Below are positions 24,159 to 30,757 of a stretch of DNA of 33,181 nt, in pieces. Under the pieces are notes generated by a model, which made no database searches, was not told the origin of the DNA, and saw only the letters and a list, made by a program, of their open reading frames with translations. The position numbers were made by a program, and so were the translations under genes. Every line of letters starts with the position of its first letter. Positions within the stretch are counted from its first letter, which is position 1. This DNA comes from Caulobacterales bacterium (GTDB lineage: Bacteria; Pseudomonadota; Alphaproteobacteria; Caulobacterales; Caulobacteraceae): positions 1 through 33,181 of the forward strand of contig JACRBD010000008.1 in assembly GCA_016234625.1 (NCBI GenBank), in the 5' to 3' direction.

Positions 24159-24976
24159 GGTCCGACGAACGGTCGGGCGTTGGTCAGGACCGGGATGGCA
24201 GCGCGCGCCTTGTCCGCCTCGGCCAGGTCCAGATCGGCGATCAGCACGCCGGGCTCGTCGTGATCCAGCCTGGCGATCACCTCGCCCCAGGGCGCGACGA
24301 TGGTGGAATGGCCCCAGGTGCCGCGGCCGTCCTCGTGGAAACCGCCTTGGGCCGCCGCCAGCACGAAGCTGCCGGTCTCGATGGCCCGGGCGCGCAGCAG
24401 CACCTCCCAATGGGCCTCGCCGGTGGGGCGGGTGAAGGCGGCGGGGATGGTCATGACCTTGGCGCCGGCTGTCGCCAGGGCCCGGTACACCGCCGGAAAC
24501 CGCATGTCGTAGCAGATGGTCAGGCCCAGCCGCGCACCGTCGATGTCGGCCACCACCGCCCGATTGCCGGGCTCATAGGTAGCCGATTCCCGCGCTGTCT
24601 CGCCGGTCGGCAGGTCGACGTCAAACATGTGCAGCTTGTCGTAGGTGGCGGTGATCTCGCCCCGCGGATTTATCAGCACCTGGCGGTTGGCCGCCTTGCC
24701 GTCCTCGCGCCTGACCAGCGCCGATCCGATGTCGAGCCAGACGCCCAGCTCTGCGGCCAGGGTCCGCAGCCCGTTCACCACCGGATCGTCGGCCAGCAGG
24801 GTCAGCTGAGGCAGCAGCCTGTCCCGGTTCTTCTCGAGGATATTGCTGCCCTCGGGCGTCAGGATGAAGGCCGCACCACCGGCGGCCGCCTCGCGCACAA
24901 GCGGGACGATGTGCGCCAGGGCGGCGGCATGCGTGGCCGGTGTACGGGTCTGAACGAGGGCGACGCGAAAGGTCAT
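24155..24976 (-). CDS. Carbon-nitrogen hydrolase (Nit2-like nitrilase superfamily)
   Basis: This 273-residue protein has the nitrilase fold with the catalytic triad Glu42 (LTPEGSN), Lys114 (YDKLHMFDVDLP) and Cys155 (LTICYDMRFP). The KLHLFDVD-like and CYDMRFPE-like segments match the Nit2/omega-amidase branch, which deamidates alpha-ketoglutaramate or repairs deaminated glutathione. The neighbouring glutaredoxin gene makes the deaminated-glutathione role attractive, but that is inference. The start and stop overlap grxC and the DUF1178 gene by four bases each. Confidence 0.92.
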   Translation of the reverse strand: MTFRVALVQTRTPATHAAALAHIVPLVREAAAGGAAFILTPEGSNILEKNRDRLLPQLTLLADDPVVNGLRTLAAELGVWLDIGSALVRREDGKAANRQVLINPRGEITATYDKLHMFDVDLPTGETARESATYEPGNRAVVADIDGARLGLTICYDMRFPAVYRALATAGAKVMTIPAAFTRPTGEAHWEVLLRARAIETGSFVLAAAQGGFHEDGRGTWGHSTIVAPWGEVIARLDHDEPGVLIADLDLAEADKARAAIPVLTNARPFVGP

Positions 24977-25230
24977 GCGCCGAGCAGGGCGTCCAGCTTG
25001 CCCTCGCGGTCGAGCGCCAGCATGTCATCGCAGCCGCCGATGTGCTCATCGCCGATGAATATTTGTGGGAAGGTCGCCCGGCCGCCGGAGCGCTCCATCA
25101 TCTCACGGCGCAGGGCCGGGTCCATGCCGGCGTCGATTTCGGTGAAGTCGGCGCCCTTCCGGTCGAGCAGGCCGACGGCGCGGGCGCAGTAGCCGCAGAA
25201 GGGGCGGGTGTAGATGGTGACGTGGGCCAT
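24973..25230 (-). CDS. grxC: Glutaredoxin 3 (GrxC)
   Basis: This 85-residue dithiol glutaredoxin reduces disulfides and glutathionylated proteins with glutathione. The active site is Cys12-Gly-Tyr-Cys15 in RPFCGYCARA, where most GrxC proteins have CPYC; the Pro-to-Gly change may alter redox potential. The cis-Pro region ATFPQIFIGDEHIGGCDDM is typical and binds glutathione. The start at 25230 follows weak GAGAT; an upstream frame to 25263 lacks homology. It overlaps the nitrilase gene by four bases (ATGA) and lies 29 bp after comF. Confidence 0.93.
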   Translation of the reverse strand: MAHVTIYTRPFCGYCARAVGLLDRKGADFTEIDAGMDPALRREMMERSGGRATFPQIFIGDEHIGGCDDMLALDREGKLDALLGA

Positions 25231-25259
25231 GATCTCGTAACGCTGACTGTTGCTGGACC

Positions 25260-26042
25260 TCATATAGTGGTGTCCGCGCCGGCGCGCACCTTGGCGATGA
25301 CGGCCAGATCGACGGCGGCGGCGCCGGCGGCCTTCAGGGCCCGCGCGCAGGCATGGGCCGTGGCGCCGGTGGTCAGCACGTCATCGACCAGCAGAACCCG
25401 GCGGCCCCGAACCTGGGCAACCCTTCCGGCCGGAACGGCGAAGGCCCCAGCCATGTTGCGGCGCCGGCCGACGGCGGACTTGCCGCCCTGGGTCTCGGTC
25501 CGCCGGACGCGGGCGAGGGCGTCGGGCGCCACCGGCACTCCCGCCAGCGCCCCCAACGGCCGCGCCATCTCGGCGGCCTGGTTGTAACGCCGCGACAGCA
25601 GCCGCCAGCGGTGCAGCGGGACGGGCACGATCACCTCGGCCTCGTCCAGCAGGTCCCGCGCCGAGCGCAGTAGCCAGCGGGCCAGCACCGGGGCCAGGTC
25701 GGTACGGTCGGCATGCTTGAGCTTGAGGACCAGGTCGCGGCTGTGCTCGTCGTAGAGGCAGGCCGCCCGCGCCCGGTTGAAGGCCAGAGGCCTGGCCGTA
25801 CAGGCCGCGCACCGCACGCCCGGGCCGGGATCGTATTCATACGGCGAACCGCAGCCGTCGCAGACCGGAGCTTCCAGAAAGACGATGCGGCTCCAGGTCT
25901 CGGCCGGCAGGCCGCCGGTCATGGCCGGGGCGCCCTGGGCGTCCATCGGCGGCAGGAACAGGTCGAGCAGCGCCCGCCCGGCGCCGATGACGCGCGGTCC
26001 CGGTTTCAAAACCAGCCGCGACGGGCCATCTTCCGCCCCCAT
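25260..26042 (-). CDS. comF: ComF-family amidophosphoribosyltransferase-like protein
   Basis: This 260-residue ComF family protein has a zinc-ribbon-like N-terminus and a phosphoribosyltransferase domain. The N-terminal helix GRALLDLFLPP is followed by CDGCGSP and CAACTARPLAF as two CxxC pairs. Then come RAACLYDEHSRDLVLKLKHADR, VPVPLHRWRLLSRRYNQAAEMA, and the PRPP loop VLLVDDVLTTGATAHAC. In naturally transformable bacteria ComF takes part in DNA uptake; in alphaproteobacteria its role is open. The ATG at 26042 shares the CATG with the start of the divergent methyltransferase gene. Further in-frame start options are poor (a TTG at Leu12), so this is the best start. Confidence 0.9.
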   Translation of the reverse strand: MGAEDGPSRLVLKPGPRVIGAGRALLDLFLPPMDAQGAPAMTGGLPAETWSRIVFLEAPVCDGCGSPYEYDPGPGVRCAACTARPLAFNRARAACLYDEHSRDLVLKLKHADRTDLAPVLARWLLRSARDLLDEAEVIVPVPLHRWRLLSRRYNQAAEMARPLGALAGVPVAPDALARVRRTETQGGKSAVGRRRNMAGAFAVPAGRVAQVRGRRVLLVDDVLTTGATAHACARALKAAGAAAVDLAVIAKVRAGADTTI

Positions 26043-26946
26043 GACCGCCAGCCCTCCCATCCTGTTCGACCGCGCCCTGCACCGGCGGCGGCTGGACCGC
26101 GCCGCGCCCGGATATGGCGCCGCCGACTTCCTCAAGCAGCGGGCGGCGCGGGACGCGGTGGCGCGGCTGGAAGCGATCATGCGTCGGTTTCCCCTGGCCG
26201 TCGACCTGGGCGCTCGCCATGGCGCCTTCCGGGCGGCGTTGGCGCGGAGCGACGCGGCGGCCAAGGTCGATCTGCTGATCGAGACCGACCTGTCGGGCGC
26301 CATGCTGGCGGACCGGCCGGGGCTCAAGGTGGTCATGGACGAGGAGCTGTCGCCGTTCGCGCCGGGCAGCCTCGACCTGATCGTCTCGACGCTCAATCTG
26401 CATTGGACCAACGACTTGGTGGGGGCATTGGTGCAGATTCGCCGGTCGCTGCGGCCGGACGGGCTGTTCATCGGCTCGGTGCTGGGCGGGGCGACCTTGA
26501 CCGAGCTGCGCCAGTGCCTGCTGGAGGCCGAGGCGGAGCTCAGCGGCGGGGCCGGCCTGCGCATCTCGCCGTTCGCTGACGCCTTCGACGCCGCCGCCCT
26601 GTTGCAGCGGGCGGGTCTCGCCCTGCCGGTGGCTGACGTGGACAGCGTGACCGTACGCTACGCCAACCCCCTCGCGCTGCTGCGCGACCTTCGGGCCATG
26701 GGCGAGACCAATGTCCTGCGCGATCGGCCCAGGCGTCCGCTGACAAAGCGGGTGCTGCTGCGGGCGATGGAACTCTACGGCCAGCGGTTCGGCGGCCCGG
26801 ACGGCAAGGTGACCGCCACCTTCGAGATCGTTACCGTCACCGGCTGGGGCCCGCATGAAAGCCAGCAGAAACCGCTCAAGCCCGGCTCGGCGAAGATGCG
26901 CCTGGCGGACGCGCTGGGGACAGTGGAGCGGAAAGCGCCGCGATAG
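26041..26946 (+). CDS. SAM-dependent methyltransferase, NDUFAF5/BioC-like
   Basis: This 301-residue class-I methyltransferase opens with FDRALHRRRLDRAAP, the typical N-terminus of the alphaproteobacterial relatives of mitochondrial NDUFAF5. Motif I is AVDLGARHGAFRAAL, followed by LIETDLSGAML and FAPGSLDLIVSTLNLHWTNDL. Then ALVQIRRSLRPDGLFIGSVLGGATLTELR follows, shared with BioC and NDUFAF5. NDUFAF5 modifies an arginine in complex I; whether this bacterial protein does so is not shown. The ATG at 26041 overlaps the comF ATG on the other strand. The stop is followed by paired GGGGAC palindromes. Confidence 0.87.
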   Translation: MTASPPILFDRALHRRRLDRAAPGYGAADFLKQRAARDAVARLEAIMRRFPLAVDLGARHGAFRAALARSDAAAKVDLLIETDLSGAMLADRPGLKVVMDEELSPFAPGSLDLIVSTLNLHWTNDLVGALVQIRRSLRPDGLFIGSVLGGATLTELRQCLLEAEAELSGGAGLRISPFADAFDAAALLQRAGLALPVADVDSVTVRYANPLALLRDLRAMGETNVLRDRPRRPLTKRVLLRAMELYGQRFGGPDGKVTATFEIVTVTGWGPHESQQKPLKPGSAKMRLADALGTVERKAPR

Positions 26947-26951
26947 GGCGC

Positions 26952-26995
26952 GGGGACAGGCATAGCTGTCCCTTGGGACTGCTTAGCCTGTCCCT
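26952..26995. repeat. GGGGAC palindrome, copy 2 (type a)
   Basis: A 44-bp palindrome from GGGGACAGGC to GCCTGTCCCT, with inner GCTGTCCC and GGGACTGC. It is nearly the same as 29264-29306, in the same orientation, and is separated by ten bases from the type-b palindrome at 27006-27049. It lies in the gap between the convergent methyltransferase and pilin genes. Confidence 0.8.
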
Positions 26996-27005
26996 GTCAG
27001 TGCAA

Positions 27006-27049
27006 GGGGACTGGACATCAAGTCCCAAGGGACATGAAGTCCAGTCCCC
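27006..27049. repeat. GGGGAC palindrome, copy 3 (type b)
   Basis: A 44-bp palindrome: GGGGACTGGACATCAAGTCC at the left, GTCCAGTCCCC at the right, with CAAGTCCCAAGGGACATG at the centre. It matches 29210-29253 almost base for base in the same orientation. Its end lies four bases beyond the pilin stop codon. Confidence 0.82.
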
Positions 27050-27053
27050 GGTT

Positions 27054-27218
27054 CTAGTTGATCGCCGCCGCGATGGCGTCGCTGACGTACTGCATCTTGG
27101 CGCTGGTCTTGTTGCCGAACACCGTCACCGAGGCGACGATCACCAGGAAGACCAGCGAAGCGATCAGGCCGTATTCGATGGCGGTGGCGCCGGACTGGTC
27201 GCGCCAGAAGCGTTTCAG
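27054..27218 (-). CDS. Flp/Fap-type pilin subunit, apparent CTG start
   Basis: The frame encodes a short Flp-type prepilin of 54 residues, with the class-IVb leader ending KRFWRDQSG, the prepilin peptidase site G|ATAIEYG with Glu at +5, and a hydrophobic helix ([18 protein letters not shown]), then a short polar tail. Flp pilins form adhesive tad pili in Caulobacter and relatives. No ATG, GTG or TTG occurs in a suitable place. The best start is CTG at 27218-27216, which overlaps the mutT stop codon as CTGA, resembling the ATGA overlaps elsewhere in this window. Otherwise the gene has lost its start. No tad assembly genes are nearby. Protein family clear, expression uncertain. Confidence 0.65.
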   Translation of the reverse strand: MKRFWRDQSGATAIEYGLIASLVFLVIVASVTVFGNKTSAKMQYVSDAIAAAIN

Positions 27219-27625
27219 ACGAGATCGCGCAGCCAGGCAACCAGCGGGGCGTCCGCCGGCGGCATCGGGTAGTCCGTGAGCTTTTCGGGCTTCACCCACG
27301 CCAGCGCCTCGTGTTCCAGCGCGGTGACGAACCCGTCCCAGCGCCTGCACAGGTAGAGTGGCATGATCAGGTGAAACGAATCGTAACCGTGGGATGAAAA
27401 AACGAACGGCGCGAGGCAGGCGTGGGTCACGCCGATGCCCAGCTCCTCCCGAAGTTCGCGGATCAGGCAGGCCTCCGGCGTCTCGCCGGCCTCGACCTTG
27501 CCGCCGGGAAACTCCCACAGCCCGGCCAGTTGCTTGCCCTGCGGCCGCTGGCAGATCAGCACCCGGCCGTCGGCGTCGATCAGGGCCGCGGCGGCGACGA
27601 ACAGGATGGGCTTGGCGTCGGACAT
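27215..27625 (-). CDS. mutT: MutT-type (8-oxo-dGTP) NUDIX hydrolase
   Basis: This 136-residue NUDIX hydrolase has an exact NUDIX box at residues 42-64: G-x5-E-x7-REL-x-EE-x-GI, read from [20 protein letters not shown]. The surrounding features ([21 protein letters not shown] and the terminal [23 protein letters not shown]) match bacterial MutT, which removes 8-oxo-dGTP from the nucleotide pool to avoid mutation. In alphaproteobacteria mutT often lies near argJ, as here, but kdsA and an acyltransferase gene intervene. It is divergent from kdsA with 104 bp between the starts, and its stop overlaps the putative pilin start. Confidence 0.93.
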   Translation of the reverse strand: MSDAKPILFVAAAALIDADGRVLICQRPQGKQLAGLWEFPGGKVEAGETPEACLIRELREELGIGVTHACLAPFVFSSHGYDSFHLIMPLYLCRRWDGFVTALEHEALAWVKPEKLTDYPMPPADAPLVAWLRDLV

Positions 27626-27674
27626 GGCGCCCGACCTACCAGCCCCACAATCGCCACGCCAGCCGATCAGGGAG

Positions 27675-27702
27675 GCGACACGGCGTCATCCTCTGCTATG
27701 GA
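27675..27702 (+). promoter_or_regulatory. Candidate housekeeping promoter of kdsA
   Basis: GCGACAC (27675-27681) is a partial match to the -35 TTGACGS and GCTATGGA (27695-27702) matches the first part of -10 GCTANAWC, with a 13-bp spacer. A start site near 27708 would leave a leader of about 22 bases containing the AGGAG of kdsA. Moderate match only. Confidence 0.35.
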
Positions 27703-27729
27703 GCGCCAACCTGTGACAGGAGCCCCCCG

Positions 27730-28581
27730 ATGGCCACGCTGACCCTCGACCGCTGGAACCTCTCGATCGGCGACGGCCAGCCGCTGGCGGTGATCGCCGG
27801 GATCAACGTCATCGAGGACCTTGACCTGGCGCTGACCACGGCCCGGACGCTCAAGGCCATCTGTGCCGATCTCGGCCTGCCCTATGTGTTCAAGGCCAGC
27901 TACGACAAGGCCAACCGCTCCTCGCTGAAGAGCTATCGCGGGCCGGGGCTGGAGAAGGGCCTGGCGATCCTCGCCGAGGTCAAGGCCAAGGTCGATGTGC
28001 CGATCGCCACCGACATCCACACCGTCGAGGAATGCGAGCCGGTCGCCGCCGTGGCCGACCTGGTGCAGATTCCCGCCTTCCTCTGCCGCCAGACCGACCT
28101 GGTGGTCGCCGCCGCCCGCGCCACACAGGCCGCCGGCGGGCTGCTGCATGTGAAGAAGGGCCAGTTTCTCGCCCCCTGGGACTGCAGGAACATCCTCGAT
28201 AAGGTCAAGGAAGCCACCGGCGGGGCGGAGATGACCCTGCTCTGCGAGCGCGGCAACAGCTTCGGCTACAACAACCTGATCGTCGACATGCTGGGCATTG
28301 GCGAGATGAAGAAGCTGGGCGTCCCGGTGACCATCGACGCCACCCACGCCGTGCAGCTGCCCGGCGCCGACCCGCGCACCGGCGGGGCGTCCACGGGAGG
28401 ACGGCGGGACGGCGTGTCGGTGATCGCCAAGGCGGCGGTGGCGGCGGGCGCCGACGGAGTGTTCCTTGAATTCCACCCGGACCCGGACAAGGCGCTGTGC
28501 GATCCGCTCAGCTGCCTGCCGCTGGGCGGCGCGGCGGCGTTGCTTGCGACGCTGAAGGCCGTGCATGAGGCGGTGCGGTAA
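27730..28581 (+). CDS. kdsA: 3-deoxy-8-phosphooctulonate synthase KdsA
   Basis: KdsA condenses arabinose 5-phosphate with PEP to Kdo-8-phosphate, the sugar that links lipid A to the core of LPS. The 283 residues are the usual length. Visible conserved parts are VFKASYDKANRSSLKSYRGPGLEKGL, DIHTVEECEPVA, IPAFLCRQTDLV, VKKGQFLAPWDC and EFHPDPDKALCDPLS. The residue equal to the metal-site Cys of class-II enzymes is Asn26 (AGINVIED), as in E. coli, so this is a metal-independent class-I enzyme. The ATG at 27730 has AGGAG eight bases upstream; the long upstream open frame is not coding. It is convergent with the acyltransferase gene, 18 bp apart. Confidence 0.96.
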   Translation: MATLTLDRWNLSIGDGQPLAVIAGINVIEDLDLALTTARTLKAICADLGLPYVFKASYDKANRSSLKSYRGPGLEKGLAILAEVKAKVDVPIATDIHTVEECEPVAAVADLVQIPAFLCRQTDLVVAAARATQAAGGLLHVKKGQFLAPWDCRNILDKVKEATGGAEMTLLCERGNSFGYNNLIVDMLGIGEMKKLGVPVTIDATHAVQLPGADPRTGGASTGGRRDGVSVIAKAAVAAGADGVFLEFHPDPDKALCDPLSCLPLGGAAALLATLKAVHEAVR

Positions 28582-28599
28582 GCGGATGTGGGGGTGACC

Positions 28600-29163
28600 T
28601 TAGAAAGTGGTGGCTTGCCGTGGATGCTTCGGCGAGCAGGACTGGTAGATGGTCTTCAGCACCGCCATATCGGCCTCATAGTCCCCCGTCGGCATGATCG
28701 CCTGGCCCAGGCTCACGACCTTTCGCCTGTAGTCCATCATCCCACAGACCATCGGCACGCCGGCGCCCATGGCGATGTGATAGAAGCCGCTCTTCCATTG
28801 CCCCGCCTTGCCGCGCGTGCCCTCGGGCGCGATGGTCAGCATGAACTCCTCGCGCGCGGCGAACTGCGCCACCATGGCGCCGACCATGTCCTTCGACCGG
28901 GCGCGATCGATGGGAATGCCGCCCAGGTCGCGCATCATCCGTCCGAACGGCCAGGCGAACAGCGAGGCCTTGCCGATGAAGCTGAGCTTGAGGTTCAGGG
29001 CGTCCGCCCCGCCGACGAACCAGACGAAGTCCCAGTTGCTGGTGTGCGGCGCGGCGATGATCACGAACCTGCGCGGGATCGGCGCCGTGCCCTCGACCCG
29101 CCAGCCTCGCAGCCTGAAAAAGGTCGCCAGAGCCCATCGCACCGTCAGCGCCAGCCAGCTCAT
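28600..29163 (-). CDS. 1-acyl-glycerol-3-phosphate acyltransferase-like (LPLAT) protein
   Basis: This 187-residue protein has the PlsC-like catalytic motif HTSNWD (His40 and Asp45, H-x4-D) near the N-terminus, the glycine-rich FIGKASLFAWPFGRMMRDLGGIPIDR, and APEGTRGKA (PEGTR at 113-117) for phosphate binding. It has an N-terminal hydrophobic helix (about 3-18) suggesting membrane association. It is shorter than PlsC (about 240) and belongs to the small putative acyltransferase group; a role in phospholipid or lipid A acylation is likely but the acceptor is unknown. It shares a short gap with kdsA (convergent) and is followed upstream by palindrome pairs. Confidence 0.88.
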   Translation of the reverse strand: MSWLALTVRWALATFFRLRGWRVEGTAPIPRRFVIIAAPHTSNWDFVWFVGGADALNLKLSFIGKASLFAWPFGRMMRDLGGIPIDRARSKDMVGAMVAQFAAREEFMLTIAPEGTRGKAGQWKSGFYHIAMGAGVPMVCGMMDYRRKVVSLGQAIMPTGDYEADMAVLKTIYQSCSPKHPRQATTF

Positions 29164-29209
29164 CGTGTGACGTCCCCCCCAAGGATTGGAGGAAGCCTAG
29201 CGGAAATCA

Positions 29210-29253
29210 GGGGACAGGACATCAAGTCCCAAGGGACATGAAGTCCAGTCCCC
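29210..29253. repeat. GGGGAC palindrome, copy 4 (type b)
   Basis: A 44-bp palindrome nearly identical to 27006-27049 in the same orientation (GGGGACAGGACATCAAGTCC at the left; GTCCAGTCCCC at the right). It lies between the acyltransferase start and the argJ stop, ten bases from copy 5. Confidence 0.82.
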
Positions 29254-29263
29254 GGACGGGCAA

Positions 29264-29306
29264 GGGGACTGGCTAGCTGTCCTTTGGGACTGCTTAGCCT
29301 GTCCCC
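29264..29306. repeat. GGGGAC palindrome, copy 5 (type a)
   Basis: A 43-bp palindrome from GGGGACTGGCTAGCTGTCC to GACTGCTTAGCCTGTCCCC, almost the same as 26952-26995 and in the same orientation. It ends nine bases beyond the argJ stop codon and may act as its terminator. Confidence 0.8.
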
Positions 29307-29314
29307 GCCAGCCG

Positions 29315-30757
29315 TTAGCTCCGATAGTCCCCGTTGATCGCCACATACTGCTTGGTCAGGTCGCAGGTCCAGATGGTCGCGGAGCCGCGGCCGACGCCGA
29401 CGTCGATGCCGACTTCCAGCTCCTGCTTCTTCATGTAGGCGCTCATCTTCGCCTCGGAGTAGGTCGGGGAGACCAGGCCGTCCTGGGCGGCGACCAGCTT
29501 GCCGAAGGTGACCTTCATCCGGTCGCGGTTGACCGGCTCGTCGGCCCGGCCGACGGCCATGACGATGCGGCCCCAGTTGGCGTCCTCGCCGGCGAAGGCG
29601 GTCTTGACAAGCGGGCTCTCGGCCACGGTGCGGGCGATCTTGCGGGCGCTGGCGGCGCTCTCGGCCCCGGTGACGTTGATCCTGACGAACTTGGTCGCTC
29701 CTTCGCCGTCGCGGACCAGCTGCAGGGCCAGGTCCAGCAGCAGTGCCTCCAGCTTTTCGCGGAAGTCGGCCAGGCGGTGATCGCCGGCCCGGCTGATGCG
29801 CGGGGCGCCGGAGGCGCCGGTGGCGAACAGCAGCAGGGTGTCGTTGGTCGAGCGGTCGCCGTCCACCGTCACCGCGTTGAAGGTGTTGCGGGTGTAGAGG
29901 CTGACCAGGGTCTGCAGGGCCTTGGGGGCGATGGCCGCGTCCGTGGCGACGAAGGCCAGCATGGTGGCCATGTCCGGCGCGATCATGCCCGAGCCCTTGG
30001 CGATGCCGTTGATCCGCACGGTCTTGCCGTCGATCCTGGCCGTGGCGGTGGCGCCCTTGGCGAAGGTGTCGGTGGTCATGATCGCCGTCGCGGCGTCGGC
30101 CCAGGCGTCGTCGGCCATGCGGTGGTCGATCTCGGCCAGCCTGCTGGTGATCTTGCCGTCGTCCAGCAAGACGCCGATGACCCCGGTGGAGGCCATCATC
30201 ACGTCGCGCTGGCGGCAGTCGAAGCGTTTGGCGATGGCCCCGGCCACGCGCCGGGCGGCGTCGGCGCCAGGCTTGCCGGTAAAGCTGTTGGCGCAGCCGG
30301 CGTTGACCACCAGGGCTTGCACGCCTTCGCCGCCGGAGGTCTCCAGCTGTTTCTTGCACCAGTCGACCGGGGCCGAGCCGACGCCGTGGCGGGTGAAGAC
30401 CCCGCCGCAGCTGGTTCCCTTGGCGAAGCGCATGACCAGAACGTCCGGCCGCTCATGCTTGTAGAAGCCGGCCCGGCCGATGCCGATCCGCACCCCGGCG
30501 ATGGACGGCATTTTCGGGAAGGGGACAGCCAGCGGCGAGACCGCCAGGCCGGGCTTGCCGGGCGCGGCCGTCGGCGCGGGCTCGGCGGCCTTGTCCGGGC
30601 GTTTGGCGGTGGCGCGCTTGATCGCCGAGGTCAGCGGGTCGAGGGCGTGCTGCATCGCGTGGCCGACCATCTCGGCGGGCCTGGCGGCGGCTTCGAGCGC
30701 CCGGGCCGGGGTCAGCTTGCCGCTGGCCGCCGGGGAGTTGGACGGAGACTTGCTCAT
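29315..30757 (-). CDS. argJ: Bifunctional ornithine acetyltransferase/N-acetylglutamate synthase ArgJ, extended N-terminus
   Basis: ArgJ transfers the acetyl group between N-acetylornithine and glutamate in cyclic arginine synthesis. The 480 residues are about 70 more than usual. The catalytic body begins at about residue 70 (LAVSPLAVPFPKMPSIAGVR) and has CANSFTGKPG, STGVIGVLLDDGK, KGSGMIAPDMATML (the Thr of AT-ML is the autocleavage and nucleophile residue), and the end TCDLTKQYVAINGDYRS. Residues 1-70 are Ala/Lys/Pro-rich and not part of the enzyme fold. No in-frame ATG or GTG suits the usual start, and the ATG at 30757 overlaps the PPIase stop as ATGA, so the extension appears to be translated. 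It is cotranscribed with the PPIase gene. Confidence 0.94.
   Translation of the reverse strand: MSKSPSNSPAASGKLTPARALEAAARPAEMVGHAMQHALDPLTSAIKRATAKRPDKAAEPAPTAAPGKPGLAVSPLAVPFPKMPSIAGVRIGIGRAGFYKHERPDVLVMRFAKGTSCGGVFTRHGVGSAPVDWCKKQLETSGGEGVQALVVNAGCANSFTGKPGADAARRVAGAIAKRFDCRQRDVMMASTGVIGVLLDDGKITSRLAEIDHRMADDAWADAATAIMTTDTFAKGATATARIDGKTVRINGIAKGSGMIAPDMATMLAFVATDAAIAPKALQTLVSLYTRNTFNAVTVDGDRSTNDTLLLFATGASGAPRISRAGDHRLADFREKLEALLLDLALQLVRDGEGATKFVRINVTGAESAASARKIARTVAESPLVKTAFAGEDANWGRIVMAVGRADEPVNRDRMKVTFGKLVAAQDGLVSPTYSEAKMSAYMKKQELEVGIDVGVGRGSATIWTCDLTKQYVAINGDYRS

Noticed and set aside
27394-27729. N-terminal extension of the kdsA open frame (112 codons upstream).
   Set aside because: The start at 27730 has a proper ribosome site and begins the homology; the upstream part is antisense to mutT.
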